The notes under the pieces: generated by a model
Seen by the model: only the letters and a program-made list of their open reading frames with translations
Databases searched by the model: none
What the model was told of the DNA's origin: nothing
Made by a program: the position numbers and the translations under genes
From: Aquatica leii
Taxonomy: Eukaryota; Arthropoda; Insecta; Coleoptera; Lampyridae
DNA: 64,000 bases
Reading direction: 5' to 3'
Assembly: GCA_035610365.1 (NCBI GenBank)
Contig: CM069432.1
Location: 259,033,177 to 259,097,176 of the forward strand
Shown here: positions 10,541-24,300 of the stretch, one piece after another
Layout of the letters: each line of letters begins with the position of its first letter
How positions within the stretch are numbered: the stretch's first letter is position 1

Positions 10541-13150
10541 TGTTGGCATAATTAAATGGATCTTCTAGAGCACTTTTTGTAGCGCGGCCCAATTAACATG
10601 TTTTGATTAAAATGCATAAGTGAAATTTAAACTAAACAAAAAAAAATAGTATAAAGCTAACCGCAATTTGAACAAAAACAGCAACCGAAACGGAAGGCGC
10701 CGAATTGTCTGCCACGAAGTCGCCCCGTAGCGGCGTAGTAGTAGTTATCCAATTTTGTACCAACGTTTCTAAGACTCTAAACCAAACGAAGCTTCCACAT
10801 ACTTCGAGAAGGCTTCACTGACCCCTTCTTAAGACTGTTCTGTCCCAGAATAGAAAACTTGATGCCGCGGATGAGGCAGCTCTCTCTATTTCGGCGACTT
10901 CCTTGAGCATAAAAGTAGTTCTTTTCTTGACTCGATATTCTACTGCAGACCAACACTTGAACGTCTGTTTCTCAGAAGGCGACCTCCAACATGTTTCGAA
11001 CTATCCTCCAATCTAGTTGATCTAACTGACAACCAAGCTTAGATATTGCCAAGTTCTTAATATTGCGAATCTCCATTTCTCTCTTGAGATTGCATAATGC
11101 TCGCCACGTTTTCGTATGACTGGTTTGCACGTGAGTACTTTTTGGTGACCAGATAGAAAACGAAGCGTCGGGCATCACGTAATTCATCTAGCCGTCCGAA
11201 CTTCTTCTTAAGTACGACTGCAACCCCTCTGGACATCTCAACATCTTCGCTCACGCAATGTGCGATGGTGTGATCCTTTCGTGTTTGGAACAGATCTTGT
11301 TGCTCCTCGGTTGTAACTCCGAACCTAACATTTCCAGAACATGCTCACAAACTTATCGAAGTCCATTCCCTTGACCTGATTCTTGGTTCTGCTGGTTATT
11401 ACTCTGGTTCGGACCTGATTTTGAATAATGTTGTTATCGCCAGCAAACGGGTATAGGCGATCCATGTGGACCATTTTTGGCTTGCCTCTGGCTGATTTTC
11501 GGATGCGATATATGACGTCATTAATACGCTGTACCATGTCGTCAGGTTGAAACCCACCGTTTTGTGCATTGACGTCATATGTAGTCTTCATTCGATCTTT
11601 TCTTGAAGTCTCGAACAATGGCTACAATCTGCCGGACATGGTCTTCTGGACAAGGCATCAGCATTCCAATGACTACTTCCAGTAAAAATTTTCCGCCATA
11701 CAAATATTTGTAGACGTGACTTGACGATTGCTAAAAAGTCTCTACTAGTCACGCAATAATTTCTTTCTGACCTGTAATATATATACATGTATAAAATAAC
11801 TGTCCTTTTTGATCACGTCGTTAAGCTATCTGTAGTCTTCGCAAAACCTGGTTTATTCATCTTCCTTTTTTACGAGTTCCACTGGGGATGCCCATGGGCT
11901 AATTGAAGGTACACCTTCTCCCTACATATCCGTAATTATTGGTTTCTTCTCTTTTTGCCAAAGAAAGTCGGCGTGGATGTTGTCATATCGACCAAGCGTT
12001 TCCGGTATTAATTTTATGTTTGACCACGTTAGTTATTCCTTTGGAACCACTCTCCACCACGAACACATCTTGATACTGTTGGATCAACATTTTAATTTTA
12101 GCTAGCTGGTCTTGGGTGATGTTTTGGCACTTGGAGGTAACAATGTCTTATAGATGTGGGCACTTCTTCACCGACATAGCTTCACTAGAAACCCCGCATC
12201 TCCCAATTTAAGATATTGGCATGCATTGGCCTACCTTTTTCAACGTTACTGGATCTGAGTTGGCATCGTGTTTTTGACTCGTACTAATGTTTTACAACGA
12301 GTCTTTTTTCAACCAAGTCGACCACCATTAGTTCAACAGCGCAAATTTAGCCTTCCCGGAGATTTCCATCCAGGTTTGCAATCACCACACGTTCAGTCCA
12401 CCCAGGCAGTCACGTCTTCACTCAATAAGACTCAGACAGCTGCCTTCTGTGAGGAATGAAAAAGAATTTCTTCATTGTCGATCTTCAGGACATAGTTTTT
12501 CAAAATCAAATAAAATCCATACTTCCTTATAAAGTCCATTCTCAAGATAACTTCTTCCGCAATGTCGGTTACCAGTACTTAATGGTGGAGTACTGCATTT
12601 CCCAAACCAATGGTCAGTTTTATCACTCCGTGACTAGGCATTTCTTCGCCCGTCATCGTTTGTAGTCGTACTATTACTAGTTACTGTTTTCTCATTTTAC
12701 CGAAATATGTCAAAACGAATGAGAGTTTTCGTCGCTCCCGTGACAACCAGTAACTAAACACGTCTTCCATTAATGTTACCATTGAGATAATTACTGTGCA
12801 CTTGCTCCATATACGATGCCATTTGAATGGTAAAATTGAGGCACAGTTTGTAAAGATCGACTTTCGCCCCATTTGGTCGACCCGTTTTAGTTTTCTAGAC
12901 GCTCTTCTAGTCTTTTTTGTGCTAAGTACAGCGTAGTCGTTTATGGTGGACTTCCAGCTCGTCACTTCTCTTGCCCGAGCTACTTGTTTGCAGAATACAC
13001 GTCGCCCTATTTCTTCGATGCTTTCTTGTGTCTGCGCGGGTGCTTCTGCAACACAGCGAATCTTATGCGTCATCCAACGTCTTAGGTCGAACTAACCATA
13101 GAGTCTACTGCGTTTCGCTGTCTCCTCTTCTATTGCTTCTGCTTCGAATA
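10540..13150 (-). mobile_element. Gypsy LTR retrotransposon with macro domain (family M), broken, 5' part absent
   Basis: Read on the minus strand, the parts are: gag C-terminus (13,150 to about 12,960), protease region (about 12,860-12,680), reverse transcriptase (about 12,050-11,850), RNase H ending in A-D-A-L-S-R-R-P (about 11,790-11,640), integrase C-terminal region with R-I-N-D-V-I-Y-R-I and H-M-D-R-L (about 11,570-11,420), then a macro-domain segment (about 11,320-10,910), a purine tract and the probable 3' LTR starting TGAAGCC at 10,817. The gag C-terminus resembles the copies at 38.5 kb and 53.0 kb, so the three are one family. The fossil is broken, with about ten or more interruptions. 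The LTR's lower end is not fixed. Confidence 0.75.
10910..11325 (-). pseudogene. Macro-domain (OARD1-like) segment downstream of Gypsy integrase
   Basis: The segment resembles the ADP-ribose glycohydrolase OARD1 family in order and spacing: an acidic E-Q-Q-D-L-F start, I-A-H-C-V-S-E-D, M-S-R-G-V-A-V, K-K-K-F-G, then F-Y-L-V-T-K-K, S-Y-E-N and L-G-C-Q-L-D-Q-L-D-W. Family members remove ADP-ribose from proteins or metabolites; here function is not shown. It lies in the same strand directly after the integrase C-terminal region and before the purine tract and LTR, so it appears to be a part of the element and not a separate host gene. It is broken along with the element. A nearby host gene read by chance is the alternative, but there is no promoter gap between it and the integrase. 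Confidence 0.7.
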
Positions 13151-13209
13151 CTTTTTATATTCTTTCGTTATCGGAATCCAGAATGTTCCAAGGTTTTCGA
13201 TTAGCGTCT

Positions 13210-15050
13210 CAAAGTTTCCAAATACTTCGGGAATGCTTTAGTATTGTATTAACAATTTACTCAAAAACGTCACATCTTTGAATACAGTTGTGCAACGAAA
13301 AGACAAATTTCCTCAATGGAAAACCAACGAACTTACATTTTACGTATTTTGTAGCATTAATATATCAACTAATAATTTTTTGTACACTCAACAGCACTCT
13401 TCTACCGACTTCATTTCACGATCTTAATAGCATGATAAAGAAACTTATTTCATGAAACCACCAAAGAAAGGAATAGTTTGGGACGAGAATAGATTCAATG
13501 CTGTTGACAAATCGAATTTTTTGCGATAAGATACCTATTTTTTTAGGTAGAAATGACTCATTGGATAACTATATAATGTTTCGATAGTTTTATAATAGTC
13601 TCAACGATTTTTTGCAAAGTTTTAATAGTCATAACGTCAGTATAAACAGTTATAATGAGTATATAAACTTTTACAAAAATCGGCACAGTTTGTAAATTGA
13701 AAAAATTTTAATCCTTCTTTTGTATAAAGATCTTTAGATCGAAACTAAATAAACTATAGTTATGTATAAAAAAGTTATTTAAAATAAAATACAAAAGATT
13801 ATGAGAAGATTTGTTTAAAGTACTACTGCATCGAGAACCATTTTATTATCAGTAAAATCGAAGTCTAGACTGTGGTCGAGTGTTAATTGCCGCAATCAAA
13901 ACAAAACCTGTACCTATATAGTAGGCATTAGCATGTATTAGTCACTTATTTATTCATTGCTTCATAAATTTTATACGGTATTCTATGTGTTTTAAGTTTT
14001 ATGAAAGAATGCGGGTTGGGTTTTTAAAATTTGCTGAATATCATATAAAACGTACTTTTGCGAGTTTAAAGTGACCAGTTAGAAACAAATTATATGAGTT
14101 TACCATCGAAATTAGCAGGCCACAAAGACTGGCTAAATCAAAAATAAAGATATAGAATAGGTTGTGGTACCATAGTTGTACAGTCATAGACAGTGAAAAT
14201 GAACAGTACAGATAGAAATTGAAGGAAGTCGTCACAGTCTAAGAAATAAATTCAACTTATGATACGTTCTAAAAACTCAAAACTCCTTTGGTTCAATTAT
14301 TTATGTATGTATATCGTTTTCGTAATAGGAATATATCATAATCATAAACAACACCACATTGAAATTTATAAAATTAATTAAAGAACAACAAAATGACAAC
14401 AGTTTCGCTTATAATTAGATATATTAATAACCCCTCTATTAAAGAAAAAAATTAACACGTTGGTATTGCTAGTTAATTTGAATATTTAGTGGCGGCATAA
14501 AAACCAATAAATTTATTTACACAACAACATAGTTAACGGGTAATTTCCGATAAAGTGCCAATTTTTAATGAATTATTATTTCAAATAAAAATATGTTTTA
14601 ATTTTTTGTTTCAAGTTTCCTTTAAGAATATTGACATATAGTAAATTAATAATTATAAAAAGTATCAAAAATTGAATTATACCAATATGAACAACTTCAT
14701 TTAGCAATGTTAATTAGTCCACCAGTCAATTATAACATTTTTAATTTCTTAAAAGTAACATTAGAATGTAATTATTTAAAATTTCCTGATTTCATTCAAA
14801 ATTAAAATTAATTTTTAGTTAAATTTACTTGTTACTTGTTACTTGTCTGGTTGACTTTTACATACTGAAATTAAAGTCGTTTCATTAAAAACCAAGGAAA
14901 GGTATAGAAAATAAGGATTCATAAAATTTATCAGTTAAAGGGAAATGTGAGAAAACAAAAAGCCTATTTGAGTTACCAAACTGCAAAAACCCCGGAAATA
15001 TATGAGTAATACAAGGAAGCAGTGGCGACTTTCCCATTAGGTCGTTTGGT
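13210..15050. other. AT-rich stretch without a supported gene
   Basis: Only short low-complexity frames occur. The minus-strand frame at 14,041-14,235 has a hydrophobic composition caused by AT-rich codons and no start context or homologue I can recognise. Confidence 0.6.
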
Positions 15051-18000
15051 CAATGACCCGCCAAAAAAATATTAAAAATTTAAACAGACTTGTACCGAAA
15101 ATACACGCAAAAGAATTAATTCTTTGGATTTTTAAAATAAAGCAAAATCTTTTATTATGAATCGAATTTTTATATTTACATACACAAAAAGTATATATAC
15201 ATTTAAAGCTACAACGCTTGCATTATTTTTTTTTCTTGTAAATTAAATTGTAATTGCGCCGAAAAGCCTTTGCGACAAAACGACCTTGCGCTGAAAAATT
15301 CTCTTTCTAAATAGACTCCGAAACTACGCGTAAATTGGATTTTTAAAATAAGTCAAATTCGTTTTTTTATGAACCGAATTTCAGCCATAACGTTTACAGG
15401 AACTTCTGTTTTTTGTTTTTTTGAAAAAGAATACATTTTACTAGCCTCTAAAAAAGTTAATAAAACTTAAAACCGAGCGTAAATAAATGTAAAACACATT
15501 ATTAGGGTGTAATAGCGCCGAAAAAAACTTTGCGACAAAACGACGTTGCGCCGAACAATTTCGCATCTAAATAAACATGCGCCGAAAATATCCGTAACAG
15601 AATTAATTCTTCAGATTATTAAAATAAACCACAATCATTTTTATGAATCCAATTTTTATATTTACGTACATTAAAAGTATAGGTTCATTCGAAGCTACAA
15701 CGTTTACAGCAGTTTTATTTTTTTGCAAAAATTAAATTAAACTTCTTTAGCCTCTAAAAATATAAATATAAAAACCTAAAACGACGCTCAAGAAAACGTA
15801 TAACATGCATACTATTCGCGTGTAATGGCATCGAAAAAACTTTGCGGCTAAACGACCTTGTACCGAACAGTTCTCGCGTCTAAATAAAGTTGCACTGAAA
15901 ATACGCGTAAATTTTTTTCAATTAATTAAATTTTTATATTTATAAAGAGTATATGTTGAGTTAAAGCTACAACGTTTACAGTAATTTCATTTATTGTGAA
16001 AATTTAATTAAATTTCACTAATCTCCAAAAAATTAGAAATAACCGAAAACCAACCCAAAAAAACGTATAACATATTTTTAGCGCAAAAACGAACTTTGCG
16101 CAAAACAATTTTGCGCCGAACAATTCTCGCGTCTACATAAACTTGCACCAAAAATCCACGTAAAAGATTGAATTCTTTGAATTTTTAAAATAAAACACAA
16201 AGATTCCAATTTTTATATTTACGTACATTAAAAGTATATGTTTATTTAAACTACAACGTAAAAACCAATCCCAAGAAAACGAATTACATATTATAACCGC
16301 GCTGAAAAAACTTTGAGACATATCGACCGTGCGCCAAAAAGTTCTATTGTCTAAATATAACTTTGCACCGAAAATACGCGTATAAAAATTAATTCTTCTA
16401 TTTGTTAAATTAAAATGTAATTTTTTTTTTAATCGAATTTTTATATTTACGTACATAAAAAATATGTGTTCATTTGAAGCTACAACGTTTACAGTAATTT
16501 CATTTTTTGTGAAAATTTAAATACATTTTACTAGCTTTAAAAAGAATTTAAAAAAAGCCTAAAACCAAGTCTCCATAAACGTATAACATATTATTAGCGT
16601 GTAATGACACCGAAAAAAGTATGCGACAAAACAACCTTGCGCCGAAAAGTTCTCGCACCTAAATAAACTTACGCCGAAAATACGGGTAAAAGAATTAATT
16701 CTTCGCATTTTTGAAATAAAGCAAACTTTTTTTTGATGAATCGAATTTTTATATTTACAATAATTTCATTTTTTGTGAAAATTTAATTGCTTTTCACTAG
16801 CCTCTAAAAGTTAGAAAAATGGAAAACATTATAACCGTATAATGACGCCGAAAAAACTTGGCGACAAAAGGACCGTACTCCGAAAAGTTTGAAGCTACAT
16901 TTACATTTCACTAGCCTCTAAAAGTATTAGAGAAAAATTAAAATCAAGCCCAAGAAAACGTATAACATACTATTGGCGTGTAATGGCGCCGAAATAACTT
17001 TGCGACAAAACGACCTTGCCCCGAACAGTTCTTGCATCTAAACAAACTTGCGCCGTATGTATACACGTAAAAGAATTAATGGTTCGAATTTTTTAAATAA
17101 TGCACAATCTTTTTTGTAAATCAATTTTTATATTTACGTAAATAATAAGCACGTTTATTTGAAGCTACGTTTCCAGTAATATCAATGTTTGTGAAAATTT
17201 ATTTACATTTCAGCTTCTGAAAATATTATAATATATAATAATATTATATTCGTGTAATGGCGCCGAAAAAACTTTGCGACAAAACAACCATACGCTGAAA
17301 AGTTTTCGCGTCTAAAAAAAAAATTTGCGCCGAAAATACGCGTAAAACAATTATTTCTTCAGATTTTTAAAATAAACCAAACTCTTTTTTATAAATCGAA
17401 TTTTTATACTGACGTACATAAAAAGTATATGTTCATTTGAAGCTACAACATTTACAGTAATTTCATTTTTTGTGAAAATTTAAATACATTTCACTAGCTT
17501 CAAAAAGAATTTAAAAAAAGCCTAAAACCAAGTCCCAATGAACGTATAACATCTTATTAGCGTGTAATGACACCGAAAAAACTATGCGACAAAACAACCT
17601 TGCGCCGAAAACTTCTCGCGTCTAAATAAACTTACGCCGAAAATACGGGTAAAAGAATTAATTCTTCGGATTTTTGAAATAAAGTCAACTTTTTTTTGAT
17701 GATTCGAATTTTTATACTTACAGCAATTTTATTTTTTTGTGAAAATTTAATTGTTTTTCACTAGCCTCTAAACGTTAGAAAAAAAGAAAACAAATAACAT
17801 ATTATAACCGTATAATGACGCCGAAACAACTTGACGACCAAAGAACCGTACTCCGAAAAGTTTAAAGCTACATTTACATTTCACTAGCCTCTAAAAATAT
17901 TAGAGAAAAATTAAAATCAAGCCCAAGAAAACGTATAACATACTATTGGCGTGTAACGGCGCCGAAAAAACTTTGCGACAAAACGACCTTGCCCTGAATA

Positions 18001-20240
18001 GTTCTTGCGTCTAAACAAACTTCGAATTTCTTAAATAATACACAATCTTTTTTATGAATCGGATTTTTATATTTACATACATAATAAGCACATTCATTTG
18101 AAGCTACGTTTACAGTAATATCAGTTTTTGTGAAAATTTATTTACATTTCACTAGCTTTTGAAAATATTATAATATATAATAATATTATAATCGTGTAAT
18201 GGCGCCGAAAAAACTTTGCGACAAAACAACCATACGCTGAAAAGTTTTTGCGTCTAAAAAAAAATTGCGCCGAAAATACGCGTAAAACAATTATTTCTTC
18301 AGATTTTTAAAATAAACCAAACTCTTTTTTATAAATCGAATATTTATACTGACGTATATAAAAAGTATATGTTCACTTGAAGCTACAACGTTTACAGTAA
18401 TTTCATTTTTTGTGAAAATTTAAATACATTTCACTAGCTTCAAAAAGAATTTAAAAAAAGCCTAAAACCAAGTCCCAATGAACGCATAACATCTTATTAG
18501 CGTGTAATAACACCGAAAAATTATGCGACAAAACAACCTTGCGCCGAAAACTTCTCGCCTCTAAATAAACTTACGCCGAAAATACGAGTAAAAGAATTAA
18601 TTCTTCAGATTTTTGAAATAAAGCAAACTTTTTTTTGATGAATCGAATTTTTATACTTACAGAAATTTTATTTTTTTGTGAAAATTTAATTGCTTTTCAC
18701 TAGCCTCTAAACGTTAGAAAAAAAGAAAACAAATAACATATTATAACCGTATAATGACGCTGAAAAAACTTGACGACCAAAGGACCGTAATCCGAAAAGT
18801 TTAAAGCTACATTTACATTTCACTAGCCTCTAAAAATATTAGAGAAAAATTAAAATCAAGCCCAAGAAAACGTATAACATACTATTGGCGTGTAACGGCG
18901 CCGAAAAAACTTTGCGACAAAACGACCTTGCCCTGAACAGTTCTTGCGTCTAAACAAACTTCGAATTTTTTAAATAATACACAATCTTTTTTATGAATCG
19001 GATTTTTATATTTACATACATAATAAGCACATTCATTTGAAGCTACGTTTACAGAATATCAGTTTTTGTAAAATTTATTTACATTTCACTAGCTTTTGAA
19101 AATATTATAATATATAATAATATTATAATCGTGTAATAGCGCCGAAAAAACTTTGCGACAAAACAACCATACGCTGAAAAGTTTTCGCGTCTAAAAAAAA
19201 ATTTGCGCCGAAAATACGCGTAAAACAATTATTTCTTCAGATTTTTAAAATAAACCAAACTTTTTTTATATACATCGAATACTGACGTACATAAAAAGTA
19301 TATGTTCATTTAAAGTTATAACGTTACAGTAATTTGTATTTTTGTGAAAATTAAATGACACTTTACTAGCGTCTAAAAATAATAGAAAAAAACTTAAAAC
19401 GAAGTACAAAAAAAAACGTATAACATACTATAGGCATGTAAAGACGCCAAAAAAACTTTGCGACAAAACGGAACAGTCTCGCGACTATATAAATTTGCGC
19501 TGAAAATACGCGTAAAAGAAGTAATTTTTCGGATTTTTAAAATAAATAAAATTTTTATATACCTATATAAAGAGTATATTTTCACTTGAAGCTACAACAT
19601 TTACAGTAATTTCATGTGTTGGGAAAATTTTACTACATTTCACTAGTCTAAAAAAAAACCTAAAAGCAAACCCAATAATATATTATTAGAGAGTAGTGCC
19701 GCCAAAAAAACTTTGTGACAAATCGACCTTGCGCCGAAACGTTCTCGCCTCTAAATAAACTTGCTCCAAAAATACACGTAAATAATTAATAAAACCACAA
19801 TATTTTTTATGAATCCAATTTTTATTTTTACGAACATTACAAGTACATGTTCATTTGAAGCTACGTTTACAGCAAATGCATTTTGTTAGCATGTAATAGC
19901 GTCGAAAAAAACTTTGCGACAAAACGGCCTTGCGCCGAAAAGTTATCTTGTCTAAAAAAAAACCAAAGCACATGCTTTTTTATGAATCGAATTTTTTTTA
20001 GGATGTTCATTTGAAGCTACGTATAGAGTAATTTCATTTTTTGTGAAAATTAAATTACATTTCCCTATTCTCTAAAAATATTAGAAAAAACCTAAAACCA
20101 AATCCAAGGAAACGTATTAACATATTATTGGCGTATAATGGCGCCGAAAGTCCTTGCGGCGAAAAGTTCTTCCGTCTAAATTAACTTATTGCGCCGAAAG
20201 TATACCTAAAAAAATAATTCTTTGGATTTTTTAAATCTAA
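15050..20240. repeat. Satellite array with a three-monomer higher-order repeat
   Basis: About 5.2 kb of head-to-tail repeats. Each monomer carries a block of spaced gcgccgaaaa units, then a gaatttttatatttac box, a gaagctacaacgtttacag box and a tttcactagcctctaaa box. Monomers at the edges are diverged and irregular (roughly 220-380 bp). In the middle, three monomers form a higher-order unit repeated at 16,365, 17,327 and 18,267 (periods about 962, 940 and 938, ending at 19,204). The last two units are nearly identical and share a small deletion after aaacaaactt. No transposon ends or coding sequence were seen; the frames at 16,133 and 19,394 are repeat noise. Confidence 0.85.
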
Positions 20241-21300
20241 AAGTTGTAGAAAACAACGGCACTTTAAGAATAACGTTTTACCTGTATGCGTCGCTTTTGC
20301 AATTAAAAAAAACTACGTTTTATCAAAATAAAAATACACACGTTATATCGCTAACACCAAAGCTCTATCGATAAAGACACTAATTTAGGGTGAACGTACC
20401 TAGAAATCTGAAGTAACCTTATGAAACAGATTGAGTACGAAATTTCTGTCATATTGGCTAAATTACATTTTTTATAGACAGTCGCAAAAACTGTACGACA
20501 TTTTGAGTTACTAACGTTTCGTAATTTTTTTTTATTTAGGTTTTATAACCACATGCAACCAAAAAATAGTCTAGACGTAAATTTCTAGATTAAGTTACTA
20601 AATCAAACTAAAAACTTACATACAAAAATTATGTTATTGCTGAATTACGAAGAAAGTACTCGTGGTTATGAAGAGTACATTACAAAAGTACTTGTAAAAG
20701 TGATGTAATACAAACTTAACGTACCTACATATTTTATTACTACAAACAGGCGATGATAAAATGATTGAATTAAATATTATTAATTAAAATATGGATGCCG
20801 CAAGTTTAAGTTGAAAAAAGGACAACTACAAGATTCGAAAACAATAGGCCATCAGCATCTTTAGTAAAAGTGTCGATTCTTACTAAACCATCAAACAGTG
20901 CTGGATTAAAGGCTATCAATATCTTGGAGATCTCCTCAAAAATTGTCTGCTAATACGAGTGAAATAAACATTATGTAATCCCGAGCTCTTTACTCAAAAT
21001 AAGATATATGTTAAAGTGTTAACAAATAAAAAAAAATGTAAAATGTTTTAAGAGTGTATCTACGGACCCAAAACATCTTATTCAACATTGGTCCAAAAAT
21101 CTACCGTTCATGTTTTAATGATGGGCGTCGCATAGAATTAAAAAAAAAGACTTAAGATTTTTTTGGGCCCTTCTATACGCCCTTAAAGTATTTTACATTC
21201 GTTTTTTAACACTCGGTATAATCTTTCCTTTAATTATGTCTGGAACACGTCTCAACATAACGTTTATGTTTATTGTCGTTTTTCTTTGAATAAATGCAGA
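20240..21300. other. AT-rich stretch between satellite and hAT
   Basis: No gene, repeat or RNA could be supported in this stretch. It ends in the left copy of the hAT target duplication. Confidence 0.6.
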
Positions 21301-21308
21301 ATGTCAGC

Positions 21309-24300
21309 CAGTGGCGTATTTAACGGGCGTGCGAGTCGTGCGGCGCACGAGTAGGCCCTCGCAAAACGAGGCCCTCAGCCCTCCAAAAAATAACATTAAT
21401 GATAATAAATTAAACATAATATATAAGAGACAACAAATAAGAAGCAATCAAATTAACACTGCTCACTACAACAAATTGATCCAAGAAGGCTATAAACATA
21501 AAAAATGCCGTAGAATTATAATATAAGTAATAAATATAACTTACCTTCCGAAAAATTCATGTTAATTCGACAAAATAAAACACCAGAGCTCAAAAATGTA
21601 TAAAACGCCAACGCGACTAAATAACTAAGTAATAGTTAAGTTATATATAAAGAATATATTATACATTCACATTGATAAAATGTCATTAAGGCAGTTACGT
21701 TGAAAATAGCGTCTTTTTTTAGAAAATAATTTCTACGTTGCGAGATCCGAGGACGTAATGGGTTCTTAATTTATTTTGTTGCTACTACACTACTTGTACC
21801 GTACCATATTATTATTATTATTAATTAATTAAAAACGGTGTTTGGACATTACATTTGTGCTCGTGTTGTCGACTTGTCGTGGTGTATGTTCTTCTTCTGT
21901 ATCCTTATATCCTTTTGGTGTCGGAGTGGTGTATGTTAAGTTGTTAAAATTAGTGAAATCAATAAAATCATCAAAAACACAATGGGCAGTGAACGTTATG
22001 AACTGTTAGCAAGTAAGAGTAACCAAAAAAGTGAAGAACGAAAACCAACTGTAGAATTAGATGTGGACCAAACCACAGCTGCCTCGACTAGCTTCCAAGG
22101 TGTGGGACAAAACAAAAAGGTAACAAAACGTGTTCTTTGATAAAACAATAGTAACCAAGGTACGAACAAGTCGAATTTTATTTTATATTATGACGTCACA
22201 TGAGAACTATATGTTTATTGCAATATACCGTTTTGAACTATTATAATTTCATTTAACAATTTCAGCCAAGCGTGACTCCACATCTGAATCTGATGTTTGA
22301 AAACAAGTGAAAGAAGAGTTGATTGATTTACCTTCCTTAGACATGCATCATCAGCAAAGCATTCGATTTCCAACAGATAAAACATTGTTTGATGACTTGG
22401 CACCTATAGATTTACAAAATAAATTAACATTCCTTGCTAAAACCGTTTGTCGTCTTTTGAGTAAGGATATGCCTGGCGGAAAATTCCCCCGAATTAGAGG
22501 AAGGTCGTTTTCGTCATTTTATTACAAATGCATCAACAGAATAGGGGAACGCGTATAGCGTTCATGGCTTGCTTTTTTGTTTCGCAAAAATTATGCTTAC
22601 TGTCATTGCTGTTGGCTGTTCGGAAATAAAGAAGCTCATAAATCGAATTGGTCATCGTCATTCACGGATTTTAACCATTTGAAAGAAAGTCTTACACATC
22701 ATTCTAATAGACAGAATCACACGATTTCTATGAACGCATGGTACATTTTTTTAAATGAGAAATCTGTAGACTCTCAGCTCAGAAAAATAAAATACCTGAG
22801 CAAGACAATCACTGAAGAACAAATTGCTACACTCTCAAACGCTCTAAAAATTCACATAAAACAAATTTGTGTAAAGATGCAAAATTTTTCTCTGTGATTG
22901 CCGACGCTACAACCGATATTAGTCACAAAGACTAATTGGCTGTTCTCGTTAGATTTGTGCACATTGACATAAAAGTAAAATCTGTGAAAATAAGGGAACA
23001 TTTCTTAGGTTTCCACCATGTCCATGATGCAACAGGCATTGGTATTTCAACTCTGTTAATGAAAATTCTCTATGAAGAATGCAAATTTGATCGGAAGTAC
23101 ATAAGAGGGCAAGCTTATGATGGAGCAAACGTTATGAGTGGTGCAGGTGGTGGAGTTCAGGCCATCATGAAGCAGCTTCACGGAGAGAATAGTTTTTTGC
23201 CTTACATTCACTGCCCTTTTCATCAGTTGAACCTGGTTTTAATTCATGCTACTGAAAATTAAAAAAATAGCAAAGAGAAGGGCGCACTTCAAACGCCAAT
23301 TAAACTGATTAATTTTTATGATTATGTACAGATGATTTATACATTTTTCAGCAGTTCCAATCGTCGGTGGGATCTGTTATTCAGAATAGCAAAGGATACT
23401 AGTGTGCTAGAAGAAAGTTCATTGAATAATTTTGCAAGTGATGTAAATTCCGAAATTGTGGATGGAGATTTATCGGAGAATGAAGAACAAACAAGAAGAA
23501 CGACTGTTTCGAATATCGCTCCGACTTTGAAGTCCCTTTCAATAACACAATGGGTTGCCCGGTATGCAGCTGTTGATGCAGTGCTTAGAAATTTCAAACT
23601 GATCATCGTATGCTTAGAAGATTTAATAGAGCAAAATCACACAAGTGACGAATTTGAAGACTTTACAAACTTACTGGGGAAATTAGATTGGACTTTTTAC
23701 TTTACTTTAACTTGGTGGTATAAATTCTAACAGTATTACACGGATGTTCCCTAATTCTTCAAGCTAAGAAATTAGATTTGTTTAAGGTTGTCTCTGTGTT
23801 TGAATCTGCAGGGAATGATCTTAAGAAATTACGGACTGAAGATTCATTTCTTTAAATTTTCTAATCAAGCAAAAGAGCAATGGCTGTTAATGGGTTTGGA
23901 CCGGATGATATTGGGTTCAAAATCACACGAATTTGACGAGTCAAACGGTTTCATGATGAGCAGATGGAAGATGAACCACTTACAGATGCTACTACGAGAT
24001 ATCGTATAAATGTATATTACAACTGTTTGGACTGCATGATCTCAGAACTGGAAAGGAGAACAGTGGGTTTCAGAGAAGTTGCCAAAACGTTCGGGTTTTT
24101 ACAACCACATACATTTCGAAATTTAAGTCTAGTTGCAATAGTACAGTTAGAAAATTTTCAGAGGACTTTACAGCAAATTTATCAATTCAAAGCTTATCAT
24201 TTAGAAATATTTACTTCGCTACTGTTACACAAGAAACTGATACAGTAAAACTAAACGTAACATCATTGTTACAATATTTAATTGAAAGTGGTTTAGCAGA

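Noticed and set aside
14041-14235. Hydrophobic 64-codon minus-strand frame
   Set aside because: AT-driven Phe/Leu/Ile composition, no recognised family and no conserved context.
16133-16456. 107-codon frame in the satellite, and a similar one at 19,394-19,585
   Set aside because: Both are made of satellite monomers and change with the repeat; there is no start context or homologue.
15050-20240. Regularly spaced repeats that could suggest a CRISPR array
   Set aside because: Units are long (about 220-380 bp), the spacers are themselves repeated, and the setting is eukaryotic. It is a satellite.
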